From contig CP142452.1 of the NCBI GenBank assembly GCA_038049695.1, positions 94,991,501 to 95,055,500 on the forward strand: DNA of 64,000 nucleotides, written 5' to 3'. The stretch is from Cinnamomum chago. Lineage: Eukaryota; Streptophyta; Magnoliopsida; Laurales; Lauraceae. Below the pieces are notes generated by a model. The model was not told the origin of the DNA. It searched no databases and worked only from the letters and a program-made list of their open reading frames with translations. The translations under genes were made by a program, and so were the position numbers. This document shows, piece by piece, positions 10,901 to 19,918 of this stretch. Position 1 is the stretch's first letter, and every line of letters starts with the position of its first letter.

Positions 10901-13854
10901 GTGTTGGCTAACCACTGGGGATAGTGCACCTCGCAGATTGCCCCAGCCTCGAGGAGCTTCTCCACCTCCTCTATAATCGCCTCTGTCTGTGGGATCCCCG
11001 TTCTGCGAGCCTTCTGCACTACGGGCTTGTGTCCGGGGTCCACATTTAGCTTGTGACATATGACCTCGGGGTCAATCCCGGGCATCTCGTAAGGAGTCCA
11101 CGCGAAGATATCTTTGTTCAGGAGTAGGAAGTCCAGCAATTCGGCCTTTTCAGCGTCAGGGAGCTGGCTACCCAGCAGGAAGTAGCGCTCCGGATCTTCA
11201 GGATTGATCCTGACCTCGGTGAGATCTTCTATGCTTTTCTGCCCTGCTGTCCGCCCGACATCCTCGATCTCGGCTTCGAGCTCGGCCATGTGCACTCGTC
11301 TCGGTTCCTCTTCTCCAGGTGCTACGACCACGAGACATTCTCGGGCCATCTGTTGGTTTCCGCACACAGTCACTATTTCGACCGTTCCTCCAGGCTTCTC
11401 CAATGGAAACTTGAGTTTTTGATGAAGGGTGGATGACACTGCCTCCATGGCGTGCAGCCAACTTCGTCCCAATATCACATTGTAGGGGGACGGCGCGTCT
11501 ATCACCATAAAGTCTGCTACCTTTGCTGCGCCTCCGATCCGGACTTCAAGTGAGATCCTGCCCTTGGGGTATACTGGCTGGGCACTAAACCCTATCAAGG
11601 GGACGTGGGCCTCCCGCAGGGCGGATTCGGGCAGGCCGAGCTGTTTGAAACAGCTATAGTATACAATCTCGGTGGAGCTCCCTGGGTCCACAAGGACGCG
11701 CTTGGTAGTGTAATTGTTCAGCCGCAGGGTGAGGATGAGGGCGTCATTGTGGGGGAGCTCGACTTCCTTCAGATCCTCATCCGAGAACCAAATCTTGGGC
11801 TTTTCTCTCTTACGCCTCTTCGAGGCGCTTTCCCACTCTGCCGACATCACCTGCTTGCCATGGGCAGCTCTCCTGGCGTCTGACCGAGCCTGGGCGCTTC
11901 CCCTGCCTGGGGCGGGTGCTAGGTGGATGACATTGATGGTACCCGCCGGCTCATCGCTCTCATGGTCATCACTGGGTCGAGTGCGCTGCTGTGCTCGGTG
12001 GACCCTTTCCTCCTGTTTGATATACTCCTGGAGGTGTCCGTCATGGACGAGCTTTTCGAGATGGGACTTCAACGCAAAGCAGTCTTCGGTCATGTGCCCG
12101 TGCTGCTTGTGATAGGAGCAGCGCTTGTTCTGGTCTCGGATGGATGGGTCGCCTGTCATCGGCCGAGGCCACTGGAAGTATGGCTCTGCCTTGATTTTGT
12201 TCAGGAGTCTATAAATAGGCTCCTTAAACACAACACTGATAGCCCTGTAAGGATCGTTGGCAGGCTTGGCGGACTGTGACCTCGGCCTCTTGCTGCTGTC
12301 CAAGGCGATCGAGAAAGAGCGGGCGGGCTTCCTTTTATCCGACCTCGGTCGGGGGAATGTTTCTTCCTTGGTGGAGGCCTGGTGTTTCTTCGGGAATCCG
12401 AACCGCTCTGTGCCATGGGCCTCGTCTTCTTCCTGCTCAATGTACTGTTTTACCCTTGCCATCAGTGCTTTCATCGTGGCCACGGGGTTTCGGACTAGAT
12501 CTCTGCGGAGTTCATTTCCTGGGAGTAACCCCTCCCTGAAGCACATGATGGCGACTTCGTCATTGGCGTCGGTAATCTGGCTGTATATCGTCCAGAATCT
12601 TCTGGCGAAGGCAGTGATACCCTCACCGTCTTTCATCCGGATCGCCATGAGATTGCTACCTGTCTTCGGGATGACGCGGTGCGCTTGAAACTTTTCAAGG
12701 AAAGAACTCCGGAGCTGCCGCCAGCTTGAGACCGACCCGGGAGGGAGTGCGCAGAACCACCGGAGAGGGAGGTCTCCCAGACTGGATGAGAAAACCCTGC
12801 AGTTTAAAAGACCAACGTCCCCCCAGACCGACATCCGCTGAGTGAAGTGCCGCAGATGCGCCTCTGGGTCTGAGGCCCCGTCGTAAAGTACGAACCTTGG
12901 GACGTTAAATCTCTCGGGGAGAGAGAAATTTTTAATTTCCTGCGAAAAGGGGGGCATGCCCTGATCGTCCTCTTCATGCTCATCAGCCTGGTCTCGGGCG
13001 AGACCGATCTCGGCCAAACGGGCCTGGACCTCCTGCTTGATATAGTGGTCCAACTGCGCCCTGAGGTCCGTCTGGTCATCGAGTCTCGGGGATTCCGGCT
13101 CACGCCGTGCTCCCCCGAGACCACTAGGCAGATGACTGCTGCTCGAGCCTTCCTCCTCGCGGTGAGACCTCCTTCTGTGGTTGAGGGCATGCCTCAGATC
13201 TTGGTTACCCGGGTGGGTCCGCTTCCGCCGGGGAGGCGGACCACGAGACTTCCTCTCATTCATCTCGAGTCGCTCCTCTAGACGACGAATCACCTCGTCT
13301 TTATCTTGGAGAGCCTGGTCCTGGGCATCGAGCTCTTTAAGCAGGGGGTCGTCATTTCTCGTTTCACGGATATGATGGAGAGATTGGCCGTCGTCGCGAG
13401 AGTGACGGTGGGACTGATGGGACGTCGCCCTGATAGGGGTTTTGCCCCTTCGCCGAAGATCCGACGTGGGGGCGTTCTGCTCCGGACCCCTTTGTGATCG
13501 ACCATCAGGATGGAGAGGGACCCCTCGACGGTCATCGTGGTGGGGGCGCGCAGTCGTGGGCCGAGACGAAGAGGCCGATTGGACTATGCCCTCCACGCAC
13601 GCGGCTCCCGACCTCCCCCCAGACCTCCTCTGGCGCGGGGCCTCTGGTTCCTCCTGCCTGACGGGAGGAGCCGCAATCGGCCCCGGAGGGGGAAGAAGAG
13701 CGGAACGAAGGTCGGGGGGTGGTTCCGGAACAACCGACTGGGCTGGTTGCGACGGCAAGAATGGTGGGAACGCAGGTTCCTCCCGTAGCGGGAAGGACGA
13801 TGCTTTTTTAGACGTCGATGGTCCTCCGCCACCGTTTCTGGTTTTTGGAGGCAT
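7936..13854 (-). CDS. Gag-Pol polyprotein of the Retand-like element
   Basis: A single open frame of 1972 codons that looks whole. Rough order in residues: a basic, proline-rich N-terminus; the capsid-like retrotransposon gag domain (about 310-430); a Cys/His knuckle (about 575); an aspartic protease (about 720); reverse transcriptase (about 990-1170, YIDD near 1096); a first, divergent RNase H-like region (about 1260-1380); a second RNase H (about 1400-1530); integrase with zinc-binding head and catalytic core (about 1600-1800); and a C-terminal tail. The duplicated RNase H region is the hallmark used to place the element in the Tat clade. No stop separates gag from pol, so a fused polyprotein is the natural reading. 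The first residues, MPPKTRNG, recur at the start of gag in the second element (59316). Confidence 0.95.
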   Translation of the reverse strand: MPPKTRNGGGGPSTSKKASSFPLREEPAFPPFLPSQPAQSVVPEPPPDLRSALLPPPGPIAAPPVRQEEPEAPRQRRSGGRSGAACVEGIVQSASSSRPTTARPHHDDRRGVPLHPDGRSQRGPEQNAPTSDLRRRGKTPIRATSHQSHRHSRDDGQSLHHIRETRNDDPLLKELDAQDQALQDKDEVIRRLEERLEMNERKSRGPPPRRKRTHPGNQDLRHALNHRRRSHREEEGSSSSHLPSGLGGARREPESPRLDDQTDLRAQLDHYIKQEVQARLAEIGLARDQADEHEEDDQGMPPFSQEIKNFSLPERFNVPRFVLYDGASDPEAHLRHFTQRMSVWGDVGLLNCRVFSSSLGDLPLRWFCALPPGSVSSWRQLRSSFLEKFQAHRVIPKTGSNLMAIRMKDGEGITAFARRFWTIYSQITDANDEVAIMCFREGLLPGNELRRDLVRNPVATMKALMARVKQYIEQEEDEAHGTERFGFPKKHQASTKEETFPRPRSDKRKPARSFSIALDSSKRPRSQSAKPANDPYRAISVVFKEPIYRLLNKIKAEPYFQWPRPMTGDPSIRDQNKRCSYHKQHGHMTEDCFALKSHLEKLVHDGHLQEYIKQEERVHRAQQRTRPSDDHESDEPAGTINVIHLAPAPGRGSAQARSDARRAAHGKQVMSAEWESASKRRKREKPKIWFSDEDLKEVELPHNDALILTLRLNNYTTKRVLVDPGSSTEIVYYSCFKQLGLPESALREAHVPLIGFSAQPVYPKGRISLEVRIGGAAKVADFMVIDAPSPYNVILGRSWLHAMEAVSSTLHQKLKFPLEKPGGTVEIVTVCGNQQMARECLVVVAPGEEEPRRVHMAELEAEIEDVGRTAGQKSIEDLTEVRINPEDPERYFLLGSQLPDAEKAELLDFLLLNKDIFAWTPYEMPGIDPEVICHKLNVDPGHKPVVQKARRTGIPQTEAIIEEVEKLLEAGAICEVHYPQWLANTVVVKKKSGKWRVCVDFTDLNKACPKDSFPLPKIDQMIDATSGHDRMSFLDAYRGYHQIPLHRADEEKTAFITPRGIYCYKVMPFGLKNAGATYQRLVTRMFRDQLGKTMEVYIDDMVVKSKESQSHLPDLRQTFAILRKFQLKLNASKCAFGVGSGKFLGSLVTRRGIEANPEQIAAIQAIQSPTSAKQVQRLTGMAAALNRFISRASDKCRPFFQLLKKSSKFQWTPECDLALETLKRYLSSPPLLSTPSQDDFLYLYLAVSDHAVSSVLVRESDKQQYPIYYTSKTLLDAETRYLPLEKLALALLSASRKLSHYFQTHTVVVITEFPLKSLFRKADFSGRISKWAVELGQFDIKYQPRTAIKAQVLADFVVEFTSPSSAPTALDTELGDSKGSNEGNTKTEEDQSWEKFLESAWKIFVDGSSTSKRAGAGVVLQSPEGLVIEQALTLNFKASNNEAEYEALIAGLGSARILGAGRVVVFSDSQLVTSQLSGDYQARDERMVAYLAHTRQLLSQFEKVEVRQVGRESNRHADALASLASAVEAGKRTVDVGTLEKPSIELLPVRPVLCTDLGPSWMDPIMTFLREDKLPEDKSEAHKVRVKAAHFWLSPDEKLYRKSYSRPYLQCVHLSKVEDFLFEIHEGICGSHIGGRSLAYRAISQGYWWPYMQKDAQIYARKCEKCQKFSHSLHQPAQDLSPISSPWPFAQWGLDIVGPLHRTPGNKRWLMVGTDYFTKWIEAEALSSITELDTKNFVWKNIVTRFGIPRALVSDNGTQFDSKFFKSFCQELGIRNLYATPAYPQSNGQAEISNKVVLEGLKKRLDKAKGRWTEELPSVLWAYRTTPRRSTSATPFSLAYGMEAVIPLEVGLPTLRTNLFDQGQNEMNLARELDLAEERREAASVRLAAYQQQLSRGYNRKVKERRFSVGELVLKKALPADKDPNEGKLAPNWLGPYKVVSVSGRSAYRLEGMDGKELPRPWNAAHLKKYYF

Positions 13855-13886
13855 GACTTCTGTAGAGGCTTTGGCACAGATCCTAT

Positions 13887-13903
13887 TCCCACAGACGGCG
13901 CCA
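13887..13903 (-). promoter_or_regulatory. Primer-binding site
   Basis: Two bases inside the 5' LTR the minus strand reads TGGCGCCGTCTGTGGG. The first ten or so bases match the 3' end of a plant tRNA-Asp (TGGCGCCGT...), the primer reported for several Tat and Athila elements. The tRNA assignment is from memory. Confidence 0.6.
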
Positions 13904-13905
13904 AC

Positions 13906-14592
13906 TGTAAGTGCCTAAAAATTACGGACTTAAGTAATGGAGGATTAAGCTCCTGATGCAAGGTTTTGAGGGAGGTAAGAGGAATGGATCGAGCCTCCAA
14001 TGACCTGAAAGGAAAAGAACAACGGTCAGAGACCCTGGCTGTGGGTAGCCGAAGGCCCTCCGACGGTCAAGTTAGTGCAGGGACTGAGAGGGATGGAGAG
14101 AAAGAGTTCTGGGAGGGAGAGATTATGCGTTTGCGTTTGCGTACCTTTCATGGATTCTCTCATGCAATATATAGGTGGAGAAGTCATCATTGGACTGTCT
14201 TCCTGAGGAGACGGGAGTCCCATCTGAGCGTACTCTCATCTCCTGAGTGGGGGTAGGTAAAAAGGGGACGTCCCATCGGACCAGCCCTCCTCGCCTATGG
14301 ATATGACTGTAGATATGGCGTGCCCCTCGCGTAGGTCCGGAGCCCATTCTGTTGTCAGACCGCCGATCCTGTTTTGGCAGTGCATTAATGGCGGCATTTA
14401 TGATTGAATGAAAGGAGGCCGAGCTCGGTCGAGGCTGAGGCCGAAGTTGGGACTCGTGACGTAATCACTGGGGCCCGCTCCATAATTGCCCGAGACGGCG
14501 ATGCAGCCGAACTTGGCGGCACCGAGATCACGGGTTACCGAGACTGGGTGGTGGCCCCGTTTAATTCCATGATCACGGAATGACCCCACACA
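13906..14592 (-). repeat. 5' LTR of the Retand-like element
   Basis: 687 bp, matching 3108-3794 except for one visible base. It starts TGTGTGGGGTC and ends CTTACA on the minus strand. The duplicated GAACC follows at 14593-14597. Confidence 0.95.
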
Positions 14593-14597
14593 GAACC

Positions 14598-15261
14598 ATT
14601 GCTAGGAAATGATCAAATACAGAAAAAATGGAACACTAAAAAAAATGATAAAGCCAATTTGCAAAACAACGTGGTCTCCTATTATCATAAATAGGAAAAC
14701 CCCATAATTGAATCAGCGGAGATTAATTACCAACCAAAACTTGGCCCTTGATACATAGAAAATCATTTAATTTTCATACCTAGTAACAAAAAAGACCATC
14801 AGTGGAAATTTGTTTCTTTTACTGATGAGTGAAAATCATTGGATTCTAGAGAATTCATCAATATTTTTTAGTCATCTGCAACTACTGCAGACATGCAGTA
14901 GGATAACTAGGAAGGGATGAGAAAAAAAACCCAGAAAAGTAAAGAGGATTACAAGTATATGCGAAGATCATCTCCCAGAAAAACCCAAATTGTAAATAAG
15001 CAGAAAATAATTAGGTTTAAGTGAATCCATAAACACTTTTCATCACACCATCGAATAACCAACACGAATTCAAGCAAACCCAGAAAGCATAAATAACATG
15101 TAAAGCGAAAATCATAGCAAGGGCGAATTCAAACAACCCACAAAAGGGGAGAAATAGGAAACAAACTACAGCTCTTCACAGTAATCTATTCCAGAAAAAG
15201 AGAAGAAACCCAAATTCAAAATAAGCACACAATCGATGGGTTTTAGAGAGTTCATGCATAC
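14598..15261 (-). other. Intron 2 of the AR791-like gene, 5' part
   Basis: This is the donor-side part of the interrupted intron (donor GTATGC). It is A-rich and contains no recognisable gene. Without the retrotransposon the intron would be about 1.27 kb; with it, it is about 12.8 kb. Confidence 0.7.
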
Positions 15262-15570
15262 AATTTCCGGTGCCGATTGTTTCACGCCTTCTTCATTTTT
15301 GAGCTCTGATCTTCCATCAATACCATATTTCCCACCTGAATCCACCACCCCATATCATAAAAACCATCACTAAAAAAAAAACCAAAAACCCAGAAAGAGA
15401 AAGAGGGGGAAGAGATTCATACCAGGAGATTGAGAAGGATTGGGACGGATCCTTTTGTTTCTGAACTGGGAATACAGATACCCAGAAAATGTTAGAACAA
15501 AAGCTACACCCAATCTCAAAATCAGAGGTTTGATAGCATCCTTCTTGCCCTTCATCAGCATCACCTCCAT
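15262..15570 (-). CDS. AR791/CHUP1-like protein, exons 1 and 2 (membrane anchor)
   Basis: Exon 1 (15423-15570) encodes MEVMLMKGKKDAIKPL followed by a hydrophobic segment at about residues 16-36 and then a basic patch RNKRIRP. This is the N-terminal membrane anchor typical of CHUP1 and AR791 proteins. Its donor is CCTG|GTATG. Exon 2 (15262-15335, 74 bp) reads GGKYGIDGRSELKNEEG...SAPEI between acceptor ATTCAG and donor GTATGC. The two exons total 222 bp, so exon 2 ends in phase 0, which fits the phase-0 start of exon 3 at 2499. The first ATG is used; later in-frame ATGs (codons 4 and 6) are alternatives. The exons lie 12.8 kb from the rest of the gene because of the retrotransposon, so automated annotation may miss or split them. 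Confidence 0.8.
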
Positions 15571-16210
15571 CTATTCTACCTCTCTCTCTGTTTTTTCCTC
15601 TAGCTTTTTATCAATATTCAAACTTCTTACCGCTATTTCTGTTCCTAGTCAAAGGAAACAATGGTTAAAAAAAAAAAGCCGACTTCTGTATATTTTTTCT
15701 TTTGGCACTTTAGCAACCCCTTCTCTCTATCTTCTTCTTCTTCCATCTACATAGGCAGCAAAGAAGAGCAGTCCTTGTTACGACTCATGTAAAACAAAAA
15801 AGGAACCCATTGCTTGGATTCAAATTCCCCAAATGGGGACGGTTTGCAAATAAAGTATGAGAGATTGGACAGCATCGAGAAAGAGGGGGGCATTGATATA
15901 GAGAGGGGAAGATTACTAGAAAAGTATGTGGGGGAGCACTGGTCCTGTTAAATGCCACGTTTTGATTCGCTTTTTTTTTTTTCTCTCCCTCTCATTCTCT
16001 CTCTCTCTGGGTTTGATGTACAGTTTGCGTTTCTCAATTTTCAGCAATGAGAGCGGAAAAGGAAAGTTTCATTCTTTATTTTTTCTCATTTTGTTTGTTC
16101 TCAAATAGGTGTATTTGAAAGATCCCACCAATCAATGTGATTTAGGAGTGAGACAACCGAACAAAATTCTTTTTTTTTTTTTTGTTTTCTCTCGAAAGGT
16201 GATTTTTTTA
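15571..16210 (-). promoter_or_regulatory. 5' UTR and promoter region of the AR791-like gene
   Basis: The plus strand has CT-rich stretches and the minus strand is correspondingly GA-rich, as is common in plant leaders. I could not find a convincing TATA box, so the start site is not assigned. Confidence 0.4.
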
Positions 16211-17026
16211 GGGGAAGATTTCAAAAGGCACCCTTTGTCTTTTTGGGGTTTTCAAAAATAGACAGAAGAAATTTATAATTTTTCAAATTAGGGTGTAAGT
16301 TAGAGTAGATCTTTCAATTAAGAACACCTGCGTGAATCAACCCGTTGCCGGCAACTTCTCAGACATCTCTCCCGTTTTTTTTCCTAAAATGGAAAATGCC
16401 CCTAAGGATTAGGGCTTTTCATAACCACAACCGGCCCTCTTTTCTTTATTCCCCCTTGCCTTCATCCTCATCTCTTTCCCTTCAATGTTTACCCTAGTGA
16501 ACCAATGGTAAATTTTTTTCCTTCAATGTTTGCCCCTAGTGAACCCATGGTAATTTTGTTTTTTCTCCCTCTTCTTTTCCTGTGGTCACTGGTGGTTGCC
16601 AGTGATGGAGAAGGCAAAGATGAAAACATAAAGGTCCTATTGGGGGTTTTGAAAAGCCCTTGCTATTTTCTTTCAATGAGAACATCTAGTTGCTTAACTG
16701 GTTAGCAATTACGTTTCTCACCTGGCTGTCCACCCTTTTTTAATGTATGCTGGTTTTTATTCTATATTTTTGGACTTCTTTCCAACGTGAATGGGCTGCC
16801 TTCTTGTTTGTGCGGGCTCTTTCTAAGAACCCCTTAGTTGGAGAAAAAGAATCTTTGATTTCATCAAGGGCATTGTAGTAAGTTTAAAAAATAAAGAAGA
16901 GAGGTGGTCGGCTGCGGTCCTCAAGCCATATGCAAGAAAACGTACACCCTAATTTGAAAATGTAGATTTTTTTGTCTTTTTTAAAAATTTGTGAAAAATA
17001 TAGGGAGTTTTTTGAAAGTTCTCTGG
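16211..17026. mobile_element. MULE-like non-autonomous element with long TIRs
   Basis: The ends are inverted repeats of about 85 bp. The left arm starts GGGGAAGATTTCAAAAGG and the right arm, reverse-complemented, starts CCAGAGAACTTTCAAAAAAC. The arms stay alignable to a shared TTTTCAAATTAGGGTGTA. Long TIRs without transposase suggest a Mutator-like element. The interior has a roughly 50-bp direct duplication around 16480-16555 (CCCTAGTGAACC..ATGGTAA). No clear 9-bp target duplication was found, so the exact ends are uncertain by a few bases. Confidence 0.6.
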
Positions 17027-19407
17027 ATAATAATTAATGTTGATGATAATAATAACAGAAATGATCTTATCTTGATGACCACATCAGACCCATTTTTGTT
17101 TATTCACCCGTGTGGGGCCTACTTTGCTTAATCCAAATCAATCATATGAGAGGCCTCAATGATTAGGTATTGGACCAAATGTCCTTTTGGTCCAAAATAC
17201 ACTGTGATCAAAAGAGGAAAACTGAGTTTTGAAGCATTTTCCTTTTTTTTTTTCCTTATAACACATTCATTCGGAAGAGGATTGCAAAATATATATGATG
17301 TCTTAATGATACATACGGTGAATGACTTGGATCAAGCAAAAAGAGCCCCTATATGCTTGATAGGTGACATGAGGTGTGGGGTTGATCACCGCAAACAAAA
17401 AGGGGTCCCAGTATTAGGGCAATTTGGATTGTATAAGGTTGGACTGGACCCCATTGGGTTTCCTGTGTCGATGATATTGCTCTTTAAAAATAAAATAAAA
17501 TAAAATAAAATAATAATAAAAATAACATGATTCTTTTGAACAGGACCAATTTTCCTCCAGGGTAATTAGAGTTGTCTATTTTCGTCACCTTAAAAAAAAT
17601 CTTGCCGTGTAAGGGCCATCTACAAAGGAGAGCATCACGTCAAATGATATAGGTGAGTTTTTATTAGCCATTTAGTTTTTACTTGCACAACCAAACAGGC
17701 CCATAACTAATTTTGTATCTAACTGAGCCTTTTCATTTCATCGTGACTTTTATTAGTTTGTTTAGGTTGGTTACACATCAAGTAACAATGAATTTGTCCA
17801 TTGTTGCAAAAGTAGTTTATAAGGGGAACTTCATCTTTTGAATTCCATCCATTTCAGATTTCAACAGCTTTCAGTAATATAGTTTCATTACTTGATAAGC
17901 TTTGGAGGAATTATTGAACCCCAACTTTGGATGAGACCCATAAGTATCTCTTCATTGGAAGTTTTGTTGCTCCACCCTCCACTGAAGATGGACTACTAAT
18001 CCATAGTAAAATTTTGAACTTCCAAACGAAACAAGAGTATAGAGAATGGTGCGACACCACTCAACCATGAGTATGATTTATTATAATAAGGTGGAATTGG
18101 CTTTTTTTAATCTGATTCTTGTAAATTTATATTTGCTCTTTCACATCCAATATCTCCTAAGTATGCCTGTGAATCTGGGATATGTGATATCGATTCAAAG
18201 CCATAATATATATGGTCAACTTCTATCGATTTGCATTTTATAACTTCTAATAATAAGTTTCTAATGAGTTGTAAAAGAGCGACACCAGTTAGGGTGGCCA
18301 TAAGCCAATTCCACCTTTAGATCGCCTCTTTTGATGGGGGTCCATTTTTTTTTTGTTCATATAGAGCGCACATATGATCAATTCAATCCACTCACACACC
18401 TATGAGTGTTGACAAAAGATGGTCTTAGTTTGACATTGATTTAAAATTCTTTGATAAATAAATAAATAAATAAATAATTGCATGATGTATAACCACTAAT
18501 TTTGATGACCTAAAACCATGGTGAATTGATTATCTTGATATTGTGCCCACTCCTAGTCCATCTCTTATATTATTTTTACATTCATTTTTCTTAATTGTCA
18601 TACATTCAAATGAGCCTACAAGAAAATAAGAACCCAAGCACATTATGCCAAGCACAATCTATATATCCAAACTTGTCTTGAACATATCAAAACCACATCT
18701 AAACCCACACCTATATAAGGGTGGTTTTAGAATCATGACCTAAAAATGGGTCTAAAATGAATTGCGTTGCCTGAGACTTAATGTTCCATTTTTTCACTCC
18801 GATGCTTAAATGAATCCGGCCTCTTCTCTCACCAACTTTATGTTATTTTATTTTTTCATTTAAATCTAAAGCACTCTAATTCTCTAAAAGTACATAAAAT
18901 GAAGATTAACAAAGAAAATCTCGATCTTATGACTGACTCTGACAAATAATTCTTGAATTGTAATTGTAAGAGTGAAACTCTACAGTGGGACTGTGTCCTG
19001 AAAATCCGAGTTGTTCAAAATTAATGCCTTCACTTGTTTATGAGAGTGCTCTGCCTTTTCTAATCTTCTATAGAAATTAAAATGCCTTTTCATGTGATCA
19101 CAAACCAATCAAAGAAAAAAAAAAAATATTTCCATGAGAATTTATCCTCATCAAAGACAGGAAGCACAGCCCGCACAAAACCAACACATCTTCCCATCCC
19201 TCTCTTACACAAAAAAGGTTGTACAAACATGCCATCCTCTAATGTGTTGCACATTCCCATTTACACATCCATGATCTACAACTTCAAACAATTGAAAATC
19301 CCAACTGTCAAGTGTTATATAGCATTTTTTTTATTACAAATTACATGCTGGTTGATGTAGCACCTCCTGATTGGAAGCTTCGCTCATCTAGTTAGTCCAT
19401 CTCTAGG
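17027..19407. other. Intergenic, AT-rich
   Basis: No gene recognised. It holds an AAAAT-type simple repeat (about 17486-17512) and an AAAT repeat (about 18455-18476). Short open frames here show no codon or domain signal. Confidence 0.6.
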
Positions 19408-19918
19408 TAGGGTAGCAAATGGAACAGTTTCGGGTTGGTACCATGCTGGATCCAAATCCGTTTCTAAATAATGGTTCCGGTTTTAGATTCGATTTTAACT
19501 TGAACCTATTTCAGTTCCGATAGAAAAACTTGGACCTGGTTTCGGAACCGGGCCCACTTAGATGATTGGATCTAGTTTCAAAATTGGTTTTAACTTTTCT
19601 TTATTTTTTCTTAAACTAAATATATCATTCAATTTATAACAATGCATCAAGTCTACTACATCCAATATTATACATAAAAATGTCAAAATTTTTATTTTAA
19701 GGTACGGTTTGCAATATCAAAGACTCATATGCTGGGTTCACAGGTCAGAACCTATATGAATCCAGAACTAGACTTGTTTATCAATCGGAACCTAAATTGG
19801 ATTATAGATTTGGACCCGTTTATGAATCGAAACCTAAAATATGTTCCAGATCCACACTTTCTTTTTCAAGAAAAAATTTTTGGATAATAAAAAAATCAGA
19901 TACCCATTTGCAATCCTA
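19408..19918 (-). mobile_element. hAT-like non-autonomous element, copy 1 (511 bp)
   Basis: The ends are TAGGGTAGCAAATGG and, reverse-complemented, TAGGATTGCAAATGGGTA. The flanking 8-mers TCTCTAGG and TCACAAGG agree at 6 of 8 positions, which fits an aged hAT target duplication. It is the same family as 38383-38895 in inverted orientation: both share the internal block ATATCATTCAATTTATAACA and have nearly the same length. No transposase is encoded. Confidence 0.7.

Larger units (their letters stand above)
3108..14592 (-). mobile_element. Young Ty3/gypsy retrotransposon, Tat/Retand type, in a host intron
   Basis: The element is 11,485 bp, on the minus strand, and has two 687-bp LTRs with TG..CA-type ends (TGTGTGGG at the start, CTTACA at the end in element sense). 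A perfect 5-bp target duplication, GAACC, lies at 3103-3107 and 14593-14597. In element sense the order is 5' LTR, primer-binding site, a single gag-pol frame of 1972 codons, eight 55-bp tandem repeats, an antisense accessory gene, polypurine tract and 3' LTR. Two successive RNase H-like regions before integrase, plus extra coding matter between pol and the 3' LTR, point to the Tat clade (Retand-like). The coding part looks whole apart from about one break in the accessory gene. One LTR difference in 687 bp gives roughly 0.06 million years at 1.3e-8 substitutions per site per year; that rate is an assumption, and slower-evolving woody plants would give an older age. Confidence 0.95.
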
